Shown here piece after piece: positions 35,377-48,321 of a DNA stretch of 64,000 nucleotides. Source of the stretch: Arachis hypogaea (Eukaryota > Streptophyta > Magnoliopsida > Fabales > Fabaceae); contig NC_092047.1 of assembly GCF_003086295.3 (NCBI RefSeq), forward strand, positions 64,460,054 through 64,524,053, written 5' to 3'. The first letter of the stretch is position 1, and each line of letters opens with the position of its first letter. The notes beneath the pieces are model-generated. The model worked only from the letters and a program-made list of their open reading frames with translations. It had not been told where the DNA came from and made no database searches. The position numbers and the translations under genes were made by a program.

Positions 35377-37911
35377 TGATACGCACAAAAACTTGTCTCT
35401 CAACAAATCTCCCTCGGCAAGTATACCGAATTGTCGTCAAGTAATAACTCACAAAAGAGTGAGGTCGAATCTCACAGAGATTAACGGATTAAGCAATCAA
35501 TAGTTGATTAATTATCCTAGTTAGACGAATCATATTGGAGTGATAAGCAGCAAGGAAATGTAAATGGCACAAAAGTAAAGAAAGCAATAAAGTGCAGAAA
35601 AGTAAAATGGTAAGAAAAGTAAATGTAAGAACTAAAAATAAAATGAACATTGGGATCAAGAGATATTGCAATCCTCCGGATCAAGTTCATTTTCATCTCT
35701 TCCTCAATCAATGCATTCATTGATCTCTTTGGCAATCATAAGTGATCGAATTCCAATTTCTTGGTAATTCAATCTCTCAAATCTTGATCAATAGCCAATT
35801 CCTTGGTCAATTGCTCATGAGAAGAGATGAAGTATGGTCACTGATTATACCACATGCTTTCCCAAATCAAGTGTTGGTAGGATTATAGTCACCATATCCA
35901 TCCAACCCCAATTTGGTCCAATATGAGAAAGCATTTCTAGCATGATCTCTTCATTCCTCTTCCAAAGTTCCGAAGACATCCAAGTATGAATAGCTTCTTT
36001 TCCAAGATAACTACCCAATTAAATGAAGATTGAAAGCTTTCTAGTAAAATCAAGAGAAAAGATAGAAGAAGAAGAATAAGAACTACGATTGATCCATTGA
36101 ATCACAGTAGAGCTCTCTAACCCAATGAAAAGAGTTAGTTGATCATTACTCTCCCAAAATAGAAAAGAAAGAAATGCAGAAAAATAAAGATGAAGATTAA
36201 AACTGAAATTGAAACTTCAAAATTCATAAATGAAAAGTACAAAGAAAAGAAAAGAAGGAAAAGTGTGTGAGGGGAGGGAGTCCGAAGACCCCTCTTCAAT
36301 CCCTCCTTCCAGAATGTCCTGAATGTAAAAACTAAGGCCTTTATATAGGCTCTCCTAAATTACAAAATGAAATGAAATTAAAAGCAAATTACAATTAAAT
36401 GAAAATTTCTATTCTAGATGCTTCTTGTGGCCTTGATTGGTTAACACTTGTGGTCTTGCTTCCTTGAGGTTGGGTGGTCCTTGTAAGTGAATCAAGTTGA
36501 GGTCTAGGTACTAATATTAGTGCTAACGTTAGCCACACTAATGCTACAAGTGTGGCGTTAGTGCTGAAGTTAGTGTGGCTAACGTCACACTTGCTACCCA
36601 GTTGGTGTTTTTGGGGCTTAAATGATGCCTCTGGTTTGTGCTCCAATTTCATGCCCACTATAGATTATTATATATCGTTGGAAAGCTCTGAATGTCAGCT
36701 TTCTAACGCAACTGGAATTGCCTCAATTGGACCTATGTAACTCAAGTTATGCTCCTTTGAAGGGGACAGGGTTGCTGGCATAGTGGCTGGCGTTATTGGC
36801 AAAAGTGAGTGCCAATAACGTCCGCGTTCAGGTGATGAATATTGCCAGTTTTTGAAGTTCAAACTTAATGTCCACCCCATACTATTATATATTTCTGGAA
36901 AGCCCTGGATGTCTACTTTCCAACTCCTTTGGAAGTGCATTATTTGGATCTCTACAAGTCGAGTTATACTTCTTGGAAGGTGAAGAGGTCAGCTGGCCTT
37001 ACTACAGGTTGATACCATGTTCATCTTTGCACTTTCGGGGCAGGTTTTCTCCCTCAAATTTAGTGTCCACCATGTAGTTCCATATATTCTTGGAAAGCTC
37101 TGGAATCCTACTTTCCAATGCCATTGGAATCACCTCATTTGGAGATTTGTGGCTCAAGTTATTCTTGTTTGAAAAAGGCATGGTCAGGCTGCCGGGTGAG
37201 ATTTTTGCCTACGTTAATGTCCATGTTAGTGTAACTAACGTGGCCATTAACGTGGGTCTTCCTTTGCTTCGCCAACGTTAGTGGAGATCACCTTTTCCAC
37301 TAACTTTGGCCTCTTTCTTTCCTTCCACGTTAGTTCCCACGTTAATGTAGTTAACGTGGAAGCTAACGTGGGTCTTTTTGCTTCGCAAACGTTAGTGGAG
37401 ATCACCTTTTCCACTAACGTTGGCATCTCCCTTTCCTTCCACGTTAGTTCCCACGTTAATGTAACTAACATGGAGACTAACGTGGGTCTTCTTGCACCTT
37501 CGCTAGCGTTATTGGCACTCACTTTTGCCACTAACGCTGCTCCTTCTTCAAAGTTGATGCCATTAACGTTTCCACTAACGTTCCAAATTTCCTTCCTTCC
37601 ACGTTAGTGGCCAAGTTAATGGTACTAACGTAGCCACTAACGTGGCTCTTCTCTGCTTCTTGTTACCTGAAATCAATCAAACAAAGTGCATCAAAGTCTT
37701 GCTCTTAATCATGGGATCATGCATCATCCATTTTATCATTCAATTCATGTATAATTCTCATGAAATCATTCAAAATTCACAATGTTTGCTTGAATCATGA
37801 TGTGAATGCATTTTCATCCAAATACTTGCTCATTTCCTAGAAAAATGCATGAAACTACCCTAAAGCATACAAAAAATGGCTAGTAAAACTAGCCACAATG
37901 CCCTGGCATCA
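35377..37911 (-). repeat. 5' LTR of B (right)
   Basis: 2535 bases, nearly the same as the left LTR, ending GCCCTGGCATCA next to the GGAGA target copy. It is the promoter-bearing copy by position; TATATAGGCTC at about 36,342 may be part of the start-site region. Confidence 0.9.
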
Positions 37912-37916
37912 GGAGA

Positions 37917-37985
37917 CATGGCAGAGGCCTGAGATTTCTTCCTCTTTCTTGAGGTAGTAGCCTTTTCTTTTCCTCTATCGGCCAT
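37917..37985 (-). pseudogene. N-terminal part of the extra ORF of element A
   Basis: ATG at 37985 opens a Lys/Arg-rich start (MADRGKEKATTSRKRKKSQ). It resembles in character the start of E's extra ORF (MAPKTGESSRKGKGKTK). The frame is cut by the B insertion at 37,916 and continues at 30,024. The basic start could be a nuclear targeting stretch; this is inference. Confidence 0.6.
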
Positions 37986-39725
37986 CCTGAAAGCAAATAT
38001 GACATATAAGCACTTAGCCAAGTAGAGAAATAACAAGCAAGTAATGGCATAGTCATGAAGTGATTTAAAAGGAGGAAAACTTGGAATGGAAGTAACCACA
38101 AGCCAAAGAAGGAGAGAAAATTACAAACCAAGAAATCCAACATTAATCAAATCATGCTTATGTATTTAAGTTCAATAAGCATCATACCAAAAGGAATAGT
38201 CAATGTGTTAGCTTAAGCAAAAAGAAAGAGAGGTTAGTTAGGGAAAACAAGTTAGAAGTTAGAAAATCTAGTTCAAAGGCCAGGGGTATGATGGTCATTG
38301 TCTTAATTGAGAGAAGTTCACAAAGCAAGAAAATAAGCATGCTCACAATCATGAGGGGAATGTAGTCATTGATGATAAAATATGAAATTGCAAAAGAAGC
38401 AATTAATTGAAAGCAAGTCATCAATCAAAGCCGCGGTCATTGGTAATGCAATAATTGGTGTTGACAAAACGAAAGTTCATTTTGTGTAATCTAGACAAAT
38501 CAGTTAGAGTGAGAAGGAGATACACAAGTTGAAATAACCAATTGTTGCAAAGCCATGAGCCATATTCAACAAAATTGCAAGTTAAATCAGATGATGAGTG
38601 AAGCACAAGTTGAATGCATTTGATTAACTTGAAAAGTGAAACCATGTGAAGGTTCAAAGCAAAACGTGGGCAACATCATAAATATGGAAAAACCAACCCA
38701 AAGATACCTAAGAAAGGAGCTTCGTGTAATCAGATGAGAACTCAACTCCAAAAGCACGAAGTTCAGTTATAGGTAACAAGTTTAAAACCAAAAAGCAATT
38801 TCTGAAAAATATTGGGCAGCATTCCGACAGTAAATTGGATGTTCCCGGATAGCAAATAGCAGCAGAAATCAGTCATATGAGTGCACATACCAACAGGTAA
38901 GCAATCAAAGATTGCACATGGCTTGGACAGTAACAATCAAGTAAGGCAGCAGTGAAATAGAACACAAAACAAAGCATACTACGCATCACTCAGCATGTAA
39001 CATCCAAAAAAATGAACACAAATGGAGCACTTATCAGGCCTAGAATCCTCTAACCACATCCTAACTACCTAACCGCAATTATATTTATCTAGCCTAACAT
39101 GCAAAATTATTCAACTAACTAATTAAAAATAATTAAGTAAATTGGTAAAAGACATTAAAGGAACAGAGTAATGAGGCAGGCTATGGAACCTGGGAGCAGA
39201 GCAGAAATAGAAAAGGAAGGAAATGGGTGGTAATAGCTCTGCCCAGGAAGGTGGTGGCACAGAGAACTCGCGGTGGCACTGGTGATAAGCGGAGGAGATA
39301 GGAGAGAAACAGAGAAGGGGTAAAAGGTGGAACAGGGGCGGAGCGCAGAAGCAAGAATAGAAATGGAGGAATGGGAGGGATGGTTTCTATCAGCAGCGGC
39401 GGTTCACGGCTGGGGGTTCGCCGTCAGTGGGCAGGGAGCAGAGAGAGTGAGAAAGTGAGAGTGAGAGGATGAGGGTGAGAGGAAGAGAATGGAGGAGGAA
39501 AGAAAAGGAGAAGCGAGGGGTAGGGGGGTTGGCGGCGGCGACGCGGGAGTCGCGGCGGCGCTCGGCGGTGGTTGCAGGGAGAAGATGAGGAGGGAACGCT
39601 TGGGTGGAAAAAGGGGGTTTTGCGAGTGAAGGTGTTCTCGCGTCCTTTGGGGTTGAAAATTTTGAATCCGCGCGCCTGCTTACCATGCGCGTCTGTGCGG
39701 ATGGTTGAAAACCGAAATATTCGTA
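37986..39725 (-). mobile_element. element A, inner segment 3 (upstream of extra ORF)
   Basis: It is non-coding apart from weak Pro/Ser/Arg-rich frames at 39,390-39,686, similar in position to the proline-rich text upstream of E's extra ORF. GC content rises at 39,400-39,700. It is cut at 39,726 by the L3 element. No reverse transcriptase or integrase text was found; those parts of A, if they exist, would lie right of the window. Confidence 0.55.
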
Positions 39726-40922
39726 TGCTGGTTAGAGATTAACAGTGAATCCAATCGTGAGTATAGTCTAACCAACACGTAAATATCGCATCAAACAATT
39801 CTAAAATCTATGACTGAGAGTGTTGATCCCGGGTCGTTCTCCCTAGGAATTGCCTTAGAATGCACATTATTGATTAGGAAGTCTTTTGTGGTTTTGCGAG
39901 TTGGTGCGAGAATTCAAGCTATCAAAGGTAAGCAACAATCAATTGAGATAAAAGCCTTGGCTAGGGGGTAAGCATTGGAAGTTCCATCATTATAGTTTCC
40001 TTCAATTGTGAAAAGAGTTGATTATTGCTTCACTTAGTTAACCCCCTAATAATGGAGGAAAGTCAAGTGAGAGTAACTAACTTGAGTCATAAGTCCTAGT
40101 CTCACCCTAGGGAAGTCTAGCTTTAGTGCATGCACTCCAAGTCAATTAGCAATTCTCAATTCCTAGTCAACAATTGATATTCACTATTCAAGTGTCTCCA
40201 ATAACTCAACCCCTAAGCCAAGTGAGAGAAATCTACTCCATAGCTAGGGTTGTCATTATCACAAACAATTGGTAGGCAATCATAAAAGACATGATATAAT
40301 TGAGAGAAGAGAATTGAATTAAAGCTATCTAATCCAAACAATCATCAACAATCAAGCAATTGAATGAAATTCCACAATTCATTAATCAAAATTCAAGTAA
40401 CAAAGTCACAAATCTAGATCTAAGAGATTGAATCAAAAGAGCATCAATTGAGAATAGAAGAAGAGTAGATCTACAACTTGTATCAAAACAAAAGTGAATT
40501 AGCAATGGATCTCACCAAGAAATCATAGGAGAATTGCAATGAAGAAAGTGAAATCCTAGAGAGAAGTTGGAGTTTCTCTCTCAAGAAACAAAATGTAACT
40601 AACTACCCAAAAATATCTAGAATTATGACTAATTGTCAGAACTCCCCTAATCCTTGGTCTTCTTAAGCTTTTCCCTCCAAAATTCTGCTCCAAAACTGGG
40701 CCTGGGACTCCCTGAAATTGCTGGTCACGTTTTCCTTTTAAAAAATCACGTGCGCACATCGGCGCGTACGCGCACCTGGAGTTTTTCGCACCTACACACA
40801 AGCGTGCAGTGCGCGCGCGCGTCATAGGAAATATAGCCCAGCCATACAAGCGCGCCGGCTTCTCAGTTGGCTCCATTGCGCCGACTCTAGGATTATGCAT
40901 CCGCGCGTACGCGCAAGGTGCT
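39726..40922 (-). repeat. LTR L3, piece 1 of 3
   Basis: It starts TGCTGGTTAGAGATTAAC and carries CGGGTCGTTCTCCCTAGGAA (39,831), CTAGAGAGAAG (40,556) and a CGCGTACGCG/GCGCGCGCGCG block (40,758-40,915). It is cut after GTGCT by the C array. The three pieces sum to 1513 bases, close to L1 (1479) and L2 (1452). Confidence 0.8.
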
Positions 40923-43121
40923 TGATGGGAGAATTTGGAAAATGAATTCTAACACCCTAACTAACCGGCAAGTGTACCGGGTCGTATCAAGTAATAATAA
41001 CTCACATGAGTGAGGTCGATCCCACAGGGATTGAAGGATTGAGCAATTTTAGTTTAGTTGTTGATTTAGTCAAGCGAATCAAGTATTGGTTTGAGTGGTT
41101 TGTAATTAAAAGAAGCTAAATTCCATGAAATGTAAAGGGAGAGGGGTAATTGACTGAAAATTAAAGTGTAGAGAAATTAAAGAGGCTGAATCTTAAGTGC
41201 AAGAAATATAAATTGCAGAAACTTAGATTGCAAGAAATGTAAATGACTGAATCTTAAAGTGCAAGAAATGTAAATTGCTTGAATTGTAAAGGGAATTGGG
41301 AACTAGGATTGCAGAATTTAAACAAGAACAAGGGAATTGCAATAAACAGAAGAGTAAAACGTGAATTGAAGTAAAGTATATCTAAACAGAAAAGTAAAAA
41401 TGCTTGAGGAAATAAAATAGAAAGTAACTATATCTTAATTGCAGAAATTAAGAGAGAGATTGAAGATCTCAGGAGTGGAAGAGACTAGAAAATAAGTCTA
41501 GATATCAAATCCTTCCTTGATCCAACAAGAACAATTGCAAAAGAAATAGAAAAGTAAGTTGCAGAAGTGGTAGAAGAGAAGTAGCAGTAAACAGAATTTG
41601 AATTATGCAGAAAGATAAACAAAGAGATCTCAAGGTGAGATTGAAAAAGAATTTCTTCAATTCTCCACCCAAGATCCAAGACAAGAAGTAAAGAGTGCTC
41701 AAGCAAGAACAAGGAAGAAGAGATATCAATTCTCCTTCCCAATTCTCTAAGATCCAAATTCAAAGTAAAATGCTCAAAATTACAAAAATGAAAAATTCTC
41801 AAAGAAAAAAAGGTCCTCTCTAAATCAAACTATCACCTATTTATACACTTCCTAATTTAGATCTAAGAATTTGGGTGGGCTCTAAAATTTGGTGAAGAAA
41901 TGAATTAAATTGGATTTTTGGTGGATTTTTGGTCCAAGGTCCACCTCCAAGGGGCTGGCTCAGTTGGAAAACCAAACTGAGCGCCCAATGTTGCTTTGCT
42001 TCTCCAATTTTGTGCGTGTCCCAGCCTTGGCAATGTTGCATTATACTAGAGCTCAGTTGGAATTTTGAACTGAGCTCTATGTCTTGGCTTTGTCAATGCT
42101 GCGCGCATCATGGCATCCTTGGCCGTGTCAATGTGTGTGCAAGGCTTGCTCCTTGGTTCTTCTTGTTGTGCCAAAATGTGGGGGATGGGGGAAGAGTAGC
42201 GCTCAGTTGGGAAAACCAACTGAGCTCCCCATTGTAGCGTCCTCATGCTTCCAAGTTCGACCCTTGGTGGAGGAAATCTGAAGCTAATTTCCTTGGAGGG
42301 GTTGGACTCTCGGTCCTTGCTTCCCATGGAGCTCCCTGGTTCGAATCTTGGGAGAGCCATCTTGGCTCATTTTCTTTGTACCAAAGTAGCTCCTCCCTTG
42401 TTTTCCAAGGAGTTCCTAGGTTCGAATCTTAGCCAAAGCACCTTGGCTTAATTTCCTTGCAAGCTTGGTAGTGTGAGGTTCCTTTTTCGAACCTTGGAGG
42501 AAGCTTTTGGCTATTTTCTTCTTATTTTCCTTGCAAGGAGCGTTCATTGCTTCCTTCAGTTCATGAGTTCGAAACTTGGTGGCTTCATTCATGGGAATTT
42601 CGCTTTGAATTAATTCTTGAAGGAGCCCGATAAAGCTCACTTAGTGAACTGAGCTTTATGTCATTTCCTTGCTTTCTTTAGTGCTCAGTTAACTAAGTGA
42701 ACTGAGCTTTGTGCCTTGCTTTCTCCTTTTTTTCCCTTTTGAAGCTCAGTTCATTCTCCCAACTTAGCTTTCCTTCTTCCTCAATGTTGCCACGCTTTTT
42801 CTTCTCTTGGGAACGCTTTTTGCTTCCTTTGGACACGTTCCTTATGCCACGCTTTTCTCATTTTCTTCTTTCTTCACCTACAAGTAATCAAAACAACCAA
42901 TCAAAGTATCACCAAATTCACAAGGTTTATAAACCAATTAATTATCAATTAAATTTAGCTTAAACCTCATGATTTTGTATCAATTAAAGGGTGGTTGGTT
43001 GATTCAAAGAAACCATGCAATTCCACTCCAAATTAGTTACTTACAATGCAAGAAAGTGCATAAATCCTAATAAAAACAAAGAAAAGGACTAGTAAAACTA
43101 GGCTAAGATGACTTATCATCA
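40923..43121 (-). repeat. C array LTR 1
   Basis: TGATGGGAGAATTTGG to ATGACTTATCATCA. It contains GCTCAGTT/AACTGAGC word pairs at 41,948-42,740 in several hairpin arrangements, and TTCGAA-containing phrases (GGTTCGAATCTTGG). Confidence 0.9.
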
Positions 43122-44703
43122 CAACACCAAACTTAAAACTTGCTTGTCCCCAAGCATTCATAAAACATAAGAGAAGATAGAATAAAATAGAGAAGTATAT
43201 ATGTCCTTATTAAGCAGATAGTTGAACTTGGTTCATGTGGTTTCATGCAGATCAAAAGAGGCTCATTTATTACTTGCTGTCAAAACAAACAATGTTTCCT
43301 TAAGGGTTCACTAAGGTTGCTGCTACAATGCCTTACTTTTTGCTTGTTTCCCTTGTTAATTTTTTCTTCTTTCTTTTGCTTAGAGAGCTTATTACTCATT
43401 GAAGGCTTGGTGGCAAATGTTGTAGTAGCCTTTGGCTTAGTTTATTCTCAATATTCCTTCACCACAGACACATGGCTCACCTTTTTTCTCCTAGGATCAT
43501 TGGTGCCCAGCATCTCTTTGGATAACTAAGTGTTTTGTAGCTAGGTTACTCTTTATTGTGGACTTTCAGTTAGTAATCCCAAATTAGTTGATCTAAGTGG
43601 CCAAGTTTTGAAATACTCCTTAGAACTTACTTGTCCAAGCATATCCTAGTACAAAAACACCACAGGCATGTGTCCTAAGGTCCAAGCTATTAGTGTCTAG
43701 CCTTATTATTTGTTTCTTTGCCATTTTCTTTGGCATTTTCTATTTCTTTTTCTTTCTGTTTTGGTTCATTTTCAAGGGACTTTCATTAATTCAAGGCTTC
43801 ATAGCAGCAAACTAGTTCAGGCTTCAAGTAACATGTCATTATGCAGCAATTATTTTGTGAGCTAATAATTGAATCAAACACATACCACCACCAACTTTCA
43901 TTCTAACTTTTGCAACATTGAACACTTACTTTTCCAAATCAAACATCTCTCTTTTATTCAGACAGCAAGGGAACAAAACAAAGTACTCAAGCTAATGAAA
44001 GATGACAAGATTACGCAGATAGCCTATTATAGCAAAAATATGCAAAACAAAAGATAATTGGAGGTATATCATGTTTCAGATACACATCTTCCTTATTTAA
44101 TTTGAAATTATGAAAGAACTTCACCACCTTTTAGTTGTTATGCTCCTGGCCTTTGCTTGATTCTCCCTTCTTCTTCTTTCTTTTGAGTTATACTGTAGAT
44201 TGTCTTCAAATGTTGCTATTTTCCTGCATGATTCTCAAAAGTTGCTTGCTTCTCAAGCCATTTAAGTAACTGATTAGTATGCAAAGCTTATTTGTGGCTC
44301 TTGAACTTACTTTGGTGTGTGAACACCAAACTTTGTTCCTTGCCAATATTTCTCATGCAACAATTTAACTATCTGTGAAATCTTTTTCCTAACTAAAGGT
44401 AATAAAAGTAAAAATTATGAAACAACAAATAGTTAACTAGTTTATCTAAATGTTTGAAGCTAGCATTATGCAGGAAGTGAGAATACCTTTTACGATGAGA
44501 TTTTGGTGGAACACCAAACTTAGAATCCATCATTCTCCCTTATATTGTTTCGGTGTGCAACACAAAACTTAGCTTCTTGCAATATAGATAAAGTTAATTA
44601 ACCTTTTATTGAAATAGTTATGAAAAGAAAACTACCTTAGGTTGGGTTGCCTCCCAACCAGCGCTTCTTTATTGTCACTAGCTTGACATCCTCCATCCTT
44701 TGA

Positions 44704-45762
44704 TCACGAAAGTTGAGAATTCTGTTGCCTTTGATCTTCTCCTCTTACTGTGGGCTTTCTTTCCTCTATTTGTTCTTGAAGAACTTCTCTGTGGTGCTTC
44801 TCTTTGATGATTATTTCTTTTTCTATAGCCCTCTCACTTTTCTCTATGATTGCTTTCCATTTCTCCCACCAAGCAACTTTTTCATTGTCTTTCAGGTTGT
44901 CTTCAGTGGCTTTGGGGAAAGTATTTGCCCTCTTCTTACTCATTTCTGCTAGGTACTTAGCCAGTTGTTCTATTTACCTCTCAATTCTTCTGATTGAGAT
45001 TTCCTGATTCTTTGTTGTCACCTCTTGGTGCTTCATCATTCTCTCTATTAAGATCTCCAAGTTAGTGATCCTCTGAGAGTCTTGTGAGATTGGTTGGTTA
45101 TGGGGTGTTGGGGGTTGGAAGGGTGAGTGTTGTGGTGGTGGTGTGTAGTGGTTGTTGTTGGTATGGTGGTGTTTTTGCTGATTTGGAAAGTTGGGGTTGT
45201 TGTAGTTGATATCTCCTTGATTTTGGTGCTCACTTCTCCTCCAGTTGGAATGAGTCCTACAGGGTGGGATGTACACATCACCCTGAGACCTGTGTTGGAA
45301 TCACTCATGACTTTGTTGCTCATGGTTAAATGCTCCAAAACCTTTTTCAGGTTGATTCCAACCATGTGAGTTTTGAGGCAGGTTGTGTGCATTTACTACA
45401 GCAGTTCGCAGTTCATTGATTTTTCTGTCCATCAGTTCCAATTGTTGCTGAAGTTATTGATGTATCTGCTTGTTTTGGGTCATGATTGCACTTACACCTT
45501 CGATTTTCATTGCTCCCTTCTCTTGTGTGGATGGTTGCACTTCTGCCTCTAGTTTACCAATTTCCTGGGGTGGTTTCAACTTGGCCAGGAATTTACTCAT
45601 TAGATCTTCCCATCCGATGATACTTCCTTGTGGGAAGGCTTCAAGCCATTGAGCAACATCGTTCATGGTGATGGGAGGATACTTCAAATCATGGATTGAA
45701 TTGTCATCTAAGGTGAGGACACTACTCCCATAATTACTGGAATTCGTTGAGTTTCCCTCCAT
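44704..45762 (-). pseudogene. gag-like remnant, C unit 1
   Basis: From ATG at 45762 the frame has WLEAFPQGSIIGWEDLMSKF, which resembles the capsid-type gag block of gypsy elements. It stops at a TAA near 45,454, where unit 2 reads CAA. Further frames to 44,704 carry the gag tail (IEQLAKYLAEM), after another in-frame TAA where relatives have Gln. The block joining the capsid start to the tail is much shorter than in E's gag. No function is expected. Confidence 0.6.
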
Positions 45763-46097
45763 GATCTGTACAATCACAAACAGTCCGAATGAAGATTGAT
45801 TCTACTCATGCCAAAATGTGGTTAGAGGATTAGTTGATACAATATATCAAACAGTTGACAAGCTTGAAAGATCAATAGAAGAAAATTACTCTTGTCCTTT
45901 ACTTAGTGAGCAGAAATACAAGAAACGTATAGAGTCAGAGAATCCAGGAAAATCCCACTCTATTGCTAAAGTGGGGTTTTAGTAATCTTAGGCAAATATT
46001 CAAACAGTTAGTGTGTTAGTTAAAAATTAAAGAACAGAAAAGAAAAAGTGCTTGATCTAGATCTCCACTTTACTTAATCATTGTCAATCTAATCAAT

Positions 46098-46114
46098 CCC
46101 CGGCAACGGCGCCA
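46098..46114 (-). other. primer binding site, C unit 1 (tRNA-Asp)
   Basis: On the minus strand it reads TGGCGCCGTTGCCGGGG, a perfect complement of the plant tRNA-Asp 3' end as remembered. It is 6 bases from LTR 2. Confidence 0.9.
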
Positions 46115-46120
46115 AAAACT

Positions 46121-48321
46121 TGATGGGAGAATTTGGAAAATGAATTCCAACACCCTAACTAACCAGCAAGTGTACCGGGTCGTATCAAGTAATAATAACT
46201 CACATGAGTGAGGTCGATCCCACAGGGATTGAAGGATTGAGGAATTTTAGTTTAGTGGTTGATTTAGTCAAGCGAATCAAGTATTGGTTTGAGTGGTTTG
46301 TAATTAACAGAAGCTAAATTGCATGAAATGTAAAGGGAGAGGAGTAATTGACTGAAAATTAAAGTGCAGAGAAATTAAAGAGGCTGAATCTTAAAGTGTA
46401 AGAAATATAAATTACAGAAACTTAGATTGCAAGAAATGTAAATGACTGAATCTTAAAGTACAAGAAATATAAATTGCTTGAATTGTAAAGGGAATTGGGA
46501 ACTAGGATTGCAGAATTTAAACAAGAACAAGGGAATTGCAATAAACAGAAGAGTAAAAGGTGAATTGAAGTAAAGTAGATCTAAACAGAAAAGTAGAAAT
46601 GCTTGAGGAAATAAAACAAAAAGTAACTGTATCTTAATTGCAGAAATTAAGAGAGAGATTGAAGATCTCAGGAGTGGAAGAGACTAGAAAACAAGTCTAG
46701 ATCTCAAATCCTTCCTTGATCCAACAAGAACAATTGCAAAAGAAATAGAAAAGTAAGTTGCAGAAGTAGTAGAAGAGAAGAAACAGTAAACAGAATTTAA
46801 ATTATGCAGAAAGATAAATAAAGAGATCTCAAGGTGAGATTGAAATAGAATTTCTTCAATTCTCCACCCAAGATCCAAGACAAGAAGTAAAGAGTGCTCA
46901 AGCAAGAACTAGGAAGAAGAGAGATCAATTCTCCTTCCTAATTCTCTAAGATCGAAATTCAAAGTAAAAAGCTCAAAATTACAAAAATAAAAAATTCTCA
47001 AAGAGAAAAAGGTCATCTCTAAATCAAACTATCACCTATTTATACACTTCCTAATTTAGATCTAAGAATTTGGGTGGGCTCTAAAATTTAGTGAAGAAAT
47101 GAATTAAATTGGATTTTTGGTAGATTTTTGGTCCAAGGTCCACCTCCCAGGGGCTGGCTCAGTTGGAAAACCAAATTGAGCGCCCAATGTTGCTTTGCTT
47201 CTCTAATTTTGTGCGTGTCCCAGCCTTGGCCATGTTACATTATACTAGAGCTCAGTTGGAATTTTGAACTGAGCTCTATGTCTTGGCTGTGTCAATGTTG
47301 CGCGCATCATGGCATCCTTGGCCGTGTCAATGTGTGCGCAAGGCTTGCTCCTTGGTTCTTCTTGTTGCGCCAAAATATGGGGGATGGGGGAAGAGTAGCG
47401 CTCAGTTGGGAAAACTAACTGAGCTCCCCATTGTAGCGTCCTCATGCTTCCAAGTTTGACCCTTGGTGGAGGAAATCTGAAGCTAATTTCCTTGGAGGGG
47501 TTGGACGCTCCTTCCTTGCTTCCCATGGAGCTCCCTGGTTCGAATCTTGGGAGAGCCATCTTGGCTCATTTTCTTTGTACCAAAGTATCGCTCCTCCCTT
47601 GTTTTCCAAGGAGTTCCCAGGTTCGAATCTTAGCCAAAGCACCTTGGCTTAATTTCCTTGCAAGCTTGGTAGTGTGAGGTTCCTTGTTCGAACCTTGGAG
47701 GAAGCTTTTGGCTATTTTCTTCTTATTTTCCTTGCAATGAGCGTTCCTTGCTTCGTTCAGTTCATGAGTTCGAAACTTGGTGGTTTCATTCATGGGAATT
47801 TTTCTTTGAATTAATTCTTGAAGGAGCCCGATAAAGCTCACTTAGTGAACTGAGCTTTATGTCATTTCCTTGCTTTCTTTAGTGCTCAGTTAACTAAGTG
47901 TACTGAGCTTTGTGCCTTGCTTTCTCCTTTTTTTCCTTGTGAAGCTCAGTTCATTCTCCCAACTTAGCTTTCCTTCTTCCTCAATGTTGCCACGCTTTTT
48001 CTTCTCTTGGTCACGCTTTTTGCTTCCTTTGGAAACGTTCCTTATGCCACGCTTTTCTCATTTTCTTCTTTCTTCACCTACAACTAATCAAAACAACCAA
48101 TCAAAGTATCACCAAATTCACAAGGTTTATAAACCAATTAATTATCAATTAAATTTAGCTTAAACCTCATGATTTTGTATCAATTAAAGGGTGGTTGGTT
48201 GATTCAAAGAAACCATGCAATTCCACTCCAAATTACTTACTTACAATGCAAGAAAGTGCATAAATCCTAATAAAAACAAAGAAAAGGACTAGTAAAACTA
48301 GGCTAAGATGACTTGTCATCA
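46121..48321 (-). repeat. C array LTR 2 (shared middle LTR)
   Basis: 2201 bases, serving as 5' LTR of unit 1 and 3' LTR of unit 2. It differs from LTR 1 and LTR 3 by scattered substitutions. Confidence 0.9.

Larger units (their letters stand above)
30025..37911 (-). mobile_element. LTR retrotransposon B, complete, non-autonomous
   Basis: 7887 bases are flanked by GGAGA at 30020-30024 and 37912-37916. LTRs are 2525 and 2535 bases and start/end TG/CA (TGATAGCAC or TGATACGCAC on the left, GGCATCA on the right). A primer site for tRNA-Asp lies beside the right LTR, and a CACCAAACTTAAA polypurine tract beside the left LTR. The 2.8-kb inside has only a gag-like remnant and no protease, reverse transcriptase or integrase. 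It is a LARD-type passenger that depends on other elements. Confidence 0.9.
43122..46120 (-). mobile_element. C array inner region 1
   Basis: It begins at the left with CAACACCAAACTTAAAAC (polypurine tract) and ends at the right with the primer site. The CACCAAACTT word recurs at 44,326 and 44,511. The pol-tail-like text lies at 44,645-44,690. The gag-like frame lies at 44,704-45,762. Confidence 0.85.

Noticed and set aside
39390..39686. 98-codon Pro/Ser/Arg-rich antisense frame
   Set aside because: Low-complexity text upstream of A's extra ORF; no family resemblance and no clear start context.
46098..46114. Text identical to the 3' end of a tRNA-Asp gene (also at 35,354, 51,297 and 62,120)
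   Set aside because: Only the last 17 or so bases match, and they sit 6 bases inside LTRs. They are primer binding sites, not tRNA genes.
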